Positions 14,508-26,500 of a stretch of 64,000 nucleotides of DNA are shown here, piece by piece. The DNA is from Arion vulgaris (lineage: Eukaryota > Mollusca > Gastropoda > Stylommatophora > Arionidae): assembly GCA_020796225.1 (NCBI GenBank), contig CM036754.1, positions 65,464,000-65,527,999 of the forward strand, in the 5' to 3' direction. The position numbers were made by a program, and so were the translations under genes. Numbering within the stretch: the stretch's first letter is position 1; the number at the start of each line of letters is the position of its first letter. The notes under the pieces were generated by a model. The model was given only the letters and a program-made list of their open reading frames with translations, made no database searches and was not told the DNA's origin.

Positions 14508-17500
14508 CATATCTTGAATGGCGTCTGTGGCTTAGCAGTGGTAAGCTCGATCAGAACCCAAGAGTACCTGGTTCAAACTCCGCAGCGGGCATTTTGAACG
14601 TTTTTTATTCGCATTGATTTTTACGAACAGTAAAAATAGACCTCACCGTTAAGAAAGCAATGGCAAACTACTGAACATATAAGTGGAGTCTAGAAAAATC
14701 AATGACTCGTTTACTGTGGTTGATGGCAACATCCTGTAAAAAGGATATGCATCTTAGCCTTGTATGTGGCAGTGTTACTATTCTTTGCTCCTCTTGAGCG
14801 CCTCAGCTACACACTGGTGTAAGACACACTGATGTGAATGTTAACTAGTTTTCTAACCCTACCATCACTATTAACTACAAGCAGAGAAAGTATAACAAAG
14901 ACATACAGTGCCTTATGCTGGAAGATGTGACATTCAAGTCTAAAAAGAAGAAGGATGTTAGAATCTAATCCAAATATAACAACTATTTCAAACAAAAAAT
15001 TCAACAAACATGCAACAACTGTAACAGTGCATGTGGTTTTGACAACAAATAGGAGGGCAACTTATTCTACTTCAAAAGTGGCCAGATATTTTAGCAACAT
15101 TTTCAAAAATTATATTTAGTTTGGCACTAGTTCTTACCAATGTTACCAAATTACTCTCAAATTTATTGGTGATATATTAACTATCCCATATTGACTTGGT
15201 ATGAACATTGTGCATTCCTTAAACTACACTTGGCTAGCAATGGAAACATTTGAACAAAATCTGGGGGATATTTCTTCAATGTAATCAATATCTATGTCTT
15301 CACGCCCCCCTCCACATGAGGGCCATAACCTTGTAGTGGTAGAAAGGCTTCTCAATGACTGAAAGCTATGCTGACAGGAGCATTGTTAATGACAGGGTTA
15401 CCCAAGCTGGACAGGTCAAAGGAGAAAGGTCAGAACTACTCATCCAGTTTAATGGAGGTGGAGTCTTGTTTAATGCCAGTTCATGGACCCTGGTCTACTT
15501 TTCCCCTTAACCTCTCAACACTCTATTAATAATGTAGAATAAATTTGCTACTACTCAGTGACATTCTAAATATTGCTATGTTCAATGAATTTACTTCTGA
15601 CAAAATAAAACATTCACAACCGTCTGCTATTTGTTGTCTCAACCGCTAGATAACAAAGCTGATAAATAGAATATTTAGTCAATAATTATTCCATCTGACC
15701 TGTCGGAAATATTCAAAACATCCACAAAGTTTACACCGATAAACCGATTCTCAAACAACATTATCAAATAAACATATCATAATGTATATAAAGACTGCTG
15801 TCATGGGAGTCAGGTTCCAGAAGGGTAAAGCTACTTGATGATGATTAATGTATATAAACCATCAATATCTTCGAATACTCCATATCGACCACTTGTTAAA
15901 CCACTCTTTGTGATTTGTATGTGATCTGATCCTAATAGCGATTGTACATTATGCCAGTTATGCGCCTATATGAGATCTGATTTCTGCTACACTTTTCACT
16001 TACTAGGTTAGCTTCCCTAGTTCAAACTGCTGCGAGCGAGTTTGGAACGAATAAGTTCCTTGCATTTTACGAATGATAAAAAGACTGCACCGTTCAGAAA
16101 GCAATGGCAAATTACTGAACGTATAAGTGGTGCCTAGAAAACCGATGACCCATTTACTGTTGTTGATGGCTAAGTCCTGTAAAGGATATGCCACGATTTT
16201 TATTTTCAGCTTCCCTAGGCCCCAACCTTAGTCGCCTCTTACGACATGTCTTGTAGGTTGCAGTGTTGCTATTCTTTGCTCCCCTTGAAAAATCCCTGGC
16301 AACACACAAGCAAACCATTAATCAATTATGTACCATTTCTGCAACAATTGTTGGCTAAACTGGCTTTCCAAGCAGTTCTGTTCCTTGTCCTGATGGTACA
16401 CTCTGCAGGGCTAGTGTGTGTCCAACTCTCAATATTAATCTCCCGATTGTATATAAACCAAATAATAATTATCAGTTATATGAGGACTATATAAATGGTG
16501 GCACAGAGGAAGATATAAAATCACGTCTAAGTAAGGTCAGAACCGATTTTGCCAGAATGAAACCAGTATGGAAGTCCAAAATCTACAATAGGACTACAAA
16601 GCTTAAACTCTATAAAAGCATTGTTTTGCCAGTTTTGCTCTACGGATCGGAGTGTTGGAGGATGACCAAAGGAGATACTAGCAGACTGTCAGTTTTCCAC
16701 CACTCTTTGTCTTCGCAGAATCTTGGGAATCTTTTGGCCAGTAAAAATATCCAATAACCAACTACTCCAAGATACAAGACAAGAGGCAATGAATGACATA
16801 CTCAAAAAGAGAAGATGGAAATGGCTCGGACATGTTATGAGAATGAGACAAGAAATGCCTGCAAGGGTAGCCTCACTTGGACACCAGAAGGAAAGAGAAA
16901 GAAAGGCAGACCACGGACAACATGGAGGCGCATGATGGAAGAGGAACTGGACACCGCATCTCTGACGTGGGGCTCTGCGCTGAAGGTTGCAGGGGACAGG
17001 AGAGCATGGAAAGTCCTTTCTGAAGCCCCATGTGTCACTGGGCATGACGGGATTAAGTAAGAAAGTAAGTAATATGAGGACTATCATCATAGCACTCTGG
17101 ACATGTCCATAGGTTCTCCGATCTACTCCTCAACAAATCCAGCAGCGTCCAGCGACCCAACATGCCGATGTTGATTATTCAACCTCTTTGCATATTTGGT
17201 ACGTAGTTCTTTTTGGACTGTATCAAACTGACACCCATCTCTCTCAGTCTGGTCAGCAAGTGGGACTCGCAACCCTGAAACTCTTCTGTTCTATAAGACC
17301 CTCTCAGTGTGTTAAGAATGTGCACACTGCAGCTTAAATGCTGTTAACCACAGCGAAATGTACTTACGCTCTTTGGCTCAGATTGCAAAGAGTGGTTAAC
17401 AAGCAGGTTACTGTAGAGTGGAGATTAACAAACACCCATTTACCCCTTCAACTATTTTTTTCCATAATTAACAAAGTAATGATGGTGGGGGAAAAACATG

Positions 17501-20500
17501 AACTTTCCGCTAGCATATATGACAAGTCAGAAGAAATATTATGTCCCATGCATGTCTAAATAATCAAGCAAACATCAAATTGAAAAACAAGTCACTGCAA
17601 AAATACAACACATCAACATGGCTCCATCATCTGGTGGCCTGTACTTCGGTGTCCAACTTACCCCAGATATGCTCAACACAGTACAAATTGCCTATCTGTG
17701 TAAAAAAACCTGCTACTGGCTCATTGTTCGTTTGACGGAACTTTATTCCTTTGGCCCTGAGTTGAGGGGTGGGAGGCGAATTAGAAGGTTATGAGGTGAA
17801 GGTTAATATATCAACCTTGATGTACACATGTCCCAAATAATGTTTAAGTAAAGAGCAGAACCCATTTTCATACCATGTGGTATGTAAGAGAATACAGTGT
17901 TAGGACAACATTTTTCATTAACCAACGGCATGTGGTGTGATCAACATCATGCAGGCCACCTTAACTTTCCAATGTTTTTCTGGGATCCAATATCGGTCAA
18001 CCTGAAAGCTGCTTAGAGTTCTGAACATATTTTTTTACTCCAACTGGGGATCAAATTTAGACCACCCGCCTAGGAAGCATGTGCGATAACGACTGTACCA
18101 CATGGCACTCAAAAAATATATTAACATGAGTATCACTGCAAAAAATATTACACAAAACCTAGTGACAAGTTCATTCACCTTCTATTATTCCAGAATGTAT
18201 TCATGATGATCATTTACTCTGTTCTGTTTCCTATGGTTGTAACTGCTGCTCAACACAGGTAAGTCATCTTCATCTTTGTCAATGAATTTGTACTTGCTTA
18301 AACTACTTCTTCCACTATTCTTCTATTTGTTCTAGCACATTTTTCTTCCCCGTTTCCAGTTGAAGACATGTCTAGTAAAAAAATTAATATCCGTAGCCTT
18401 TTAAGACCTTCCGGTATGAAGTGCCTATCACTTCACATTTATAACTCAAGTGTGCAGAATGTAGACGTGCCAATTTCTTTCCTCATGTGTGAAATGTGGG
18501 GTGTAGAACTGAATCCACAACTCTCTTGTGTCTGATTCGATAAGTGAACGCTCTATCTCTCTCTGTCTTTTTAACCCGGACTGGGGCATAAGCCTTCAAC
18601 CAACTCGTGCCAAGTCTCCCCATCTCTCACCATCTCCTGCAGCTATTCTCTACATTGTTGATCCCTGCCTCCAAATATCGTCTCCTTGTATTTCTAGGCC
18701 ACCCTTTCCCTCGCTGTCCCTGTGGGCTCCAGGAAAGATCCCTGCTATATTCTCCTCTGGCCCTCTCAAAGCATGTCCTATCCTGGGCAAGCATCTTTTT
18801 TTCACCTCTTGGCCCACCAGAATCTGTCCCGCTCTCTCCATAAGCTCCTCATCTGGAATGTTCTATGCAATGCGCTAATTCCTCCTACTGTCTAGATATA
18901 AAAGAATAAAGATAAAGGAGTCCATTTTCATACCATGAGGTAGAGTGAGGAATGTGGTATTCTGCCCATATGAGTGTCATGTAGTGATAGCCTCTACAGT
19001 TGAGTGCCATATCAGTTGCACCTTCTAGCAGGCAGTAGCAGGTAGACTAGTACCTTACAGCTCAGTGTCATTCAGTGATAATTGTGTAGCCCATCCATAA
19101 AAAGAAAACATTACTCTCCTCACAGCCAGCCTGAAAACTAGTCTCTAGCAAGTTCTCCAGTCTACTGCAATGTCATGTTCAATGTTTCTTAAATGTCCTA
19201 TTGCCACAATTATCTTGGTCGGCCCCTGCTAGTCTTCCAAGAACCATGCCCTCTATTACTGTTATCTACAAATCAATGTGGCATTTAATGTGACCAGAAT
19301 ATCTCTAGTTTCTGGGACATGATATTATTTATGAGCCACTGTTCCTCCATGTTCAGCTTTTGTAGGATGTCTATTGTTTTCTCTTCTCTGTCCCAAGTAT
19401 TCTAAGAAATTTTCTGAAGCACTCTTGTTTCAAGAGTTTATGTTATTTAATGTTTGTTTTATGGTTCATAAATCACATCCATATGTTCTTCTTCTTTTGT
19501 TGTCACACTGTTACCAGGTTGTTGCCTAGTGTTGTGGTTTTGTTTTTTGACTTGCGCTGCTCTAGTGGCTTGGATAAGTTTTTACTTTTCGACAGGATTT
19601 GTATATGCCATCTATTCATTTTTCATAGTCTTCCTCTCGCCTTCTTTCCTGATGTTCTGTTGTAGAAGACTCTGTATACAGTGGAGCATGGTTACATTCT
19701 TATTAAGTGGTTGAACCACTTCATTCTTTGTTTCTGAATGTAATTCAAGCAAGGTTGTGTCCCAATTTTCTTTCTTATATATGCAAAATAACAGCGTTTA
19801 AGACAGTGACTTGGAATATCTATGGATTGGAAGATACAGAAACATAGATAGTAGAGTATATGATTCACATCCATATGTTGCCACAGGAAAAATGTATGTT
19901 CTCAGAATTCTTACACTGGTTGTGTCTTAACTTGCTTGTGTTATGCCATAGTTTCTTCATACTAACCAGCCACTGAAGTGCCATGGCTAGTCTCCTAGTT
20001 TCTTTTGTACAATCTATGTTGTTGTTAATTATAGAGCAAGGGTATTCATAATTTATAACTTACTTAATACCTATCTCATAAGTATCTGAACCTGAGAAAG
20101 CCAGAGGAGAATAGAACATGAAAGGTCTTTTCCTGGAAACCCGCAGGGAAAATGATAGAGAGGGAAGCCTACAAATACATGAAGAAGAGATTTGGAGGCA
20201 AAGATTAATGATCTGAAGAGATAAGACTGCATAACAGATAGAAAGACTTGGCATGAGTTGGTTGAGGGTCTATGACTCAACCAGGATTAAAAAGGCACAA
20301 GAGAGAGACAGAGAGTCATAGCAATGTATTTGTCAGTTTGTGCTCTCTTCCACATAGTGCTCCTCTGACCTAACCTTGAGTAAGAAGTAATTCTCTCCAA
20401 TCAATGTTTGATACCTCCACAGATAGACCCAGCTATACAAATAACAAAGCGAAACAGGTCAGGCAAGATCAAATGACAACTCTTTCACTACATTTTATAT

Positions 20501-23500
20501 ATTACATTTACAAAATAGACAATCAGAAAATTCAAACTACCTTCAATCAAATATGACGAACCAAATATTGAAATTGGATTAAATTCTTTCCTAAAATGAT
20601 ATTCTAAACTCTCCATCATACCTTTACCAAGAGCCCTATGATCATCGCAAAGAAAAGCAGGACATGGTTAATATATCAAGAAAAATGCACCAACTTACCA
20701 GCAGTTTCCCCACTCATACATTGTCCCTGGCTGAAATAGAATGAGATGTGAAAGATAAAACTGTATTAATTCTTTGGTTTATGAAACAAACTTACTGGTC
20801 TGGTTGTATTGATATGAATTGTTTCACAAAGTTTTATTATCTATTTTTAAATGACATATCTTTCTAGTTTGATCTTGAAATTGTATTTGCTACGATGTGG
20901 CACATTTTACAGCAAAGCTGCAATACCAGTGTCCTGTGAACCACCACATCTGTTTTCAGCAGAGTCAGTGTTACTATTCTTTGCTCCCCTTGTGAGCCCC
21001 GGCAACATATGGGCAGTCATGCCAATAATTAAGATGATTCACTTCTGGCCTTGAGTAAAAAAATGTTACATACACAGACAACCGCCTGAGTGGTTACCGG
21101 GGCCCAAATTTGGGGTGTAGAGAATAGAACTACTGTTACCTGCCAAGCATGTCGTAAGAGGCGACTAAGGAAGCTTGGATGAAATCAGATGCATGTGTCT
21201 TAAGCGTGTAGAAGTCTATGTGTGTAGGGGCCAACCAAACTAATGTGCAATGTATTAACATTCTTGGCAAAGATCAAACATATCACAAAGAGTGATTAAA
21301 ATTGGTCGTAAAGAACAAACACAAAGAAGACATACACAGACAACTAAAATAATACTAGAAAAAAGCAGGTCTGAATATGCTTTGTTAAATTCATATGTAG
21401 AATATGTAGATTATGATTAGCATACTAACTCTAAGAGTATAGCTCCTGAGCTCATATATATTTGTGGGAGCACGTGGCTGGATAGGTGGCCAAAAGCTGA
21501 AAGCTAGCAGAATCTGGTTTCTTCGTGACCTCAACATCATGTTTCTCTTTTTACGAAAATCCTTGAAATCCTGAAAAAGAAAACAAACAATTGGATTCAA
21601 CCATGAGTGAGAGAATGGGAATTGGGCTGGGATGAGGGGAGGGAGTGGTTGTTAAGGATTGCTAAATGTACCGCCACAAAAATGAGAAATGTTTGCAACC
21701 AAGTAAACAGTATCTTCGTGCGAGCCCTTCCATAAAAAAATTTCTTCTTCGCCAGCAAGCATAGTCTCTAAGGCTGATTTTTACATGAAAGCTTGCTATC
21801 CTTATCATCAGTGTCCCTCGCCATTAGGAGAGCCTTACTTTGAATTCAGAGGTACTTGCAATTTAGATACACAAGGAAACGATCAGCATATTTTGTAGTC
21901 CAACTGCGTATGGTCTGCACATCGAGAACTTTTGACCTAGCTGACTTTTGAACTCGGAATTTCCACAGCATGTGGTCACTAGCTCAGTGTTACCTTCTTC
22001 AAACGCTCCATATTGACCACTTATTAACCACTCTTTGTGATTTGTATGTGATCCGAGTCTAAGAGCGATTACATGTTGTGCCAGTTATGCACCTACAAGT
22101 AGGCCAACACATCCAATTTCTGCTATGCTTTTTATTAACTAGAGTAGCTTCCTTAGGCCCCAACCTCAGTCGCTTATTGCAACATGTCTTGCAGTGTTAC
22201 TATTCTTTGCTCCCATTGCGAACCCCGACAACACACAGGCAGAATGTTATCAACTTCGCTATCAGTGACCCCGTTCAATACAATATTTTCATTGTCTGTG
22301 CTTCTCATTCTGCTTTCTCTTGTTTCACTGATGACTTTTCTCAAGCATCTCATCTCACACAATGTGATCCTCCTCTATCACACATTAGATTTGGTTCATG
22401 TTAGACATTGGTAGCAGAGGGCCTGGTATAATTGCGCTATTTATAAGATGTTCGTAACTTGCATGTTGATATTCGGGGAATGGTGTCAGCTGGCGTCTCC
22501 CTGTGATGACATCTTGATTTGATTTCTCTATGGAATCTGCTATCTTCTGTAAAATTGCGTCTCGTGTATTTCCAACCTTCTTCATCATCATGTGGAATCT
22601 TGACATTGAAGGCTGGCTACCATGACATTATATTTCGCCTATGTACCGAACATTGCAGACTCAACAGACACATACATAGACTAGGAATAAGTCAAACAGC
22701 CCTCTGCCAGTGTCAGCAGGTGGAACTTTGTTGGTTTACTATTTGTCTTTGGCTACCAGTATAGTGCTCTTGACTAGCTACACCACATTTGACTTGGTAA
22801 TCTTGCAGTCTGGTTAGTGTTGTAGATTCACCGCTATTACTTGAATCATGTACATGCCTTATCTCCCTTAGGGTATTCATAATAATAGCCTGCTGCATTG
22901 TTCGCCCGCTTTTTACAGCAGCCATACCTACAAGCCTATCTGTGCATTCTTTCCCCTTACACCTGCATGTCCTGGTTAGGGATTATTCCTTCTTCTTCTT
23001 TTTCACCTTTCAACTCCCAATGGAGTACAGGTCAACAAACTTCTTCCTCTCCTGCGATTCCTTCCAACTCTTTCCATGTTTTACCTATCCTTTTAATATC
23101 AGTCTCTAGGTATGTCTAGGCCTTCCCCCAACTCCTCTTTCCCTACGGGTTCCAAAACAGTGCCTGTCTTGCAATACTCCCAGTGGTTCTTCTCAATGTG
23201 TGTCCTATCAAAGCATCTCTTCCTTACCAGCATCTCTTCCTTACTCTTTTCCTAGAGGTTATTTAGTAATAACTAAATAAGATAACTATTTCAAAGAATA
23301 AAATAACTGAAAACAATGACAAGAAGTGAGCATAGACTTAATGATAGAAAACTAAAACTTACTGAATCAGTTCTGTAGATGGTGTTAGCATTGTTTAATA
23401 CTGGGTAGCCACCTGCATACTGCCAAATATGAACTGTAACGGAATGTAGAAAGAGAGAATTAATTACCGCTACTAAATCTTACTTACTTGGGAGGCAACG

Positions 23501-26500
23501 TAGACAAATAGTAAAAAGTCAGAATAAGAATACAGAAGGCAAGAGATTTCATTGCACCAAAAAGTTTGTGGAAATCAAAATTTGAAGACTTTAACTCCTC
23601 AAATGTTAAAGAAGTTCTGCTGTATGGATCAGAAACATGGAGAACGACTGCTTCGAATGCTCCATATCGACCACTTGTTAACCACTATGTGATTTGTATG
23701 TGATCTGAGCTTAAGATCAATTATACGTTGTGCCAGTTATGCGCCTAGAAGTAGGTCAGCACATTTGATTTCTGCTACCCTTTTTATATACTTGGGTAGC
23801 TTCTCTAGGCCCCTACCTTTGTTGCTTCTTTTGACATGCCTGGTAGGTCGCAGTGCTACTATTCTTTGCTCCAGTTGCGATCCCTAGCAACACACTGGCG
23901 AATCTTCAATCAATCATCTACCATCTCCACATCAAAGGTTGGCTTCAATGGCTCACCAGCCAGTTCTGTCCCTTGTCCTGATGGTGCACTCTGTCAGACT
24001 ATTGTCTCTCCACCTCCTGATGTTAACTATTGTCTCTCCACCTCCTGTTAACTATTGTCTCTCCACCTCCTGATGTTAACTATTGTCTCTCCACCTCCTG
24101 ATGTTAAGCTCCCAATTGTACATAAACCAAATCATAATATATGGTATTTACAGGCCGTGGCAACACACAGGTGATATAGTATTCAAGGTTGACCTAAAAT
24201 ATAAAGTGGTAACAAACCTGCTTCATCCTGATCTCCAATTTCCACAGTAAAGCTACCCACCAGTTCAGCTCCAGTTCCTTTGTCTTTCATAAGTTGTTGA
24301 AAAGTGGAACTGGAAACAAATGGAAAAAAAGAAATAACATACCATTTCTTTTAGCATCTAAAAATTACATAAATTATCACCTGACTCATCTTAACACAAC
24401 AAATGCACTACACAAAACATTCAACCCACTTCGTAAAAGAAAGTTGTACCAACAGATAATTCTACACAGAAACATTCCACCAACAGAAGCTGTACCAACA
24501 GATGACCTACACTAATCCGTGGACCTCGCAACATACGGCTGACTAGCTCAGACCGAAACAGAAAATGCCTGTTTAATGGGGGCTGGTTTTTTGTATATTT
24601 TATTTATAAAACACTAAGATTTTTTTCAATTTTGCTCAACTCTATGAGTCCATGGTCACTAATTGATTAAAAAAATGTGAATAAAACTGATATTCCTTAG
24701 CTTTAAACTTAACTTGTAACATAATATAACCTTGATTTAGCATGTTGTTTTTTTTTAAAACTAATGCATCTTTATACAACAACAATGGAACAGAATGTGA
24801 TCATGCAACGGTTGTGGTCTTATTTCCTAGAATTTTTACCTGAGCCCGCCGGCCTTATGCTATTGAGGCCACGACTAAACATTTCCCTCACCTCCACCAA
24901 CAGAAACAGTACCAGTTTAAATACTTACAATTGATTGAGGTACTCCTCCATGTACTCTGGCTTGACAGCATGAACTGAAACATAGCGACATGATTAATAC
25001 ATCACACAGACCCGAAGCAAAAAATTCACATTCTAAATCCAATATAATTAGTAGTATTAGGCCTAAGACAAAAGTCACAGAAACAAAGTCAAAATATATC
25101 AGTCTATTTGATTGCATTCTTCTTCTTTTGTCATCACACTGCTACCGGGTTGTTGCGGTTTTTGTGTTTATGTCTTGAGCTGTTCTGGTGACTTGGTCAT
25201 TGTTATTTTTGTTCTTTGACAGGATTCTGCTATGCCATCTAACCATCTTTTTCGTACTGGGGGATTGTTATTTTTGCTCTTTGACAGGATTCTGCTATGA
25301 CATCTAACCACCTTTTTCGTGGTCTTCCTCTCACCTTCTTTCCTGATGTTCTGTTGTAGAAGACTGTATACGGTGGAGTGTGGATGCATTCTTACTAAGT
25401 GGCCAACCCACTTCATTCTTTGTTTCCTAATGTAATTCAAGCAAGGTTCTGTGCCAACGTTACTTTCTTATGCTGATGTTGGTGACTCTTGTCTTTTCTA
25501 GTGTTGTTGGTAACTTTTGAGGCACCACATTTCGCATGTTATTTTTGCGACTATGCTTTGATCCTTGTCCATGTTTGGCTTTTTATTGCATATGTCAAGT
25601 CTACATTATTGCATTTACCCTAAAAGTATTTACTACATATATCTGTGCTACTGAACAAAAAGTATAAAATAATGTCAACATGAAAGATGTACATATGATA
25701 CACTTTGAAACTGACAAAGAGACTTACACTGAATCTCATAAACTGTTTCTTTACTAGACAGAGCCATGGAGTGAGACTGATCTGGATGGGGTGTCTTCTT
25801 GAGTCGACTGAACCAACCTTTAGATGAGTCATCATCATCATCTCTGTCTCTTAGCAAGGCAGAAGTGGTATGAACATTTCGAAATCTGTTGGTAAGAACA
25901 GATAGATGTTATGATTAGTTATTAATTATTGCTCATTTGATAAGTATCCTTGCATCTAAAGTTAATTACTGCCCATCTGATAAGTATCTTTGCATCTTAA
26001 GTTAGTTATTGCCCATCTGATTCTTCTTCTTCTTCGTTTGCTTTACATCCACCACTTTTTAAACCACTCTTTGTGGTCTGCATGTAATTTGCGCCTTAGG
26101 CACGAGATCGTAGTGCCAATTAGGCGCCAACACATCTGTAGGCCAGCACATTTGGTTCCTGCATGCTTTTTATTTGGGTTTGTCTCAGACAAAAAAAAAC
26201 TGACCAGGGATGGTGGGGGCATCCCACTAGGCAAGTCCAAGCCACGTTTAATTTCAATAACGTGTTTACTATGTACCTTTTTTCCCTTGCAGATTGTTCA
26301 AAATAAAATGGCAGGACAAAATTACAAATGCCCTTGTGAGAGCCTTCATTGAAAGTACCCAAACTCTGTTGCAAGAAGGCCTAGTTCAGATGGACTGGTC
26401 ATATTGCAATGATGCCTGAAAACGCATCGCAAAATAGCTGATGACGAACACTTACGGAACAGAGAAAAAATTTAAATGCTGTTATAAGGCCACATGCCAA

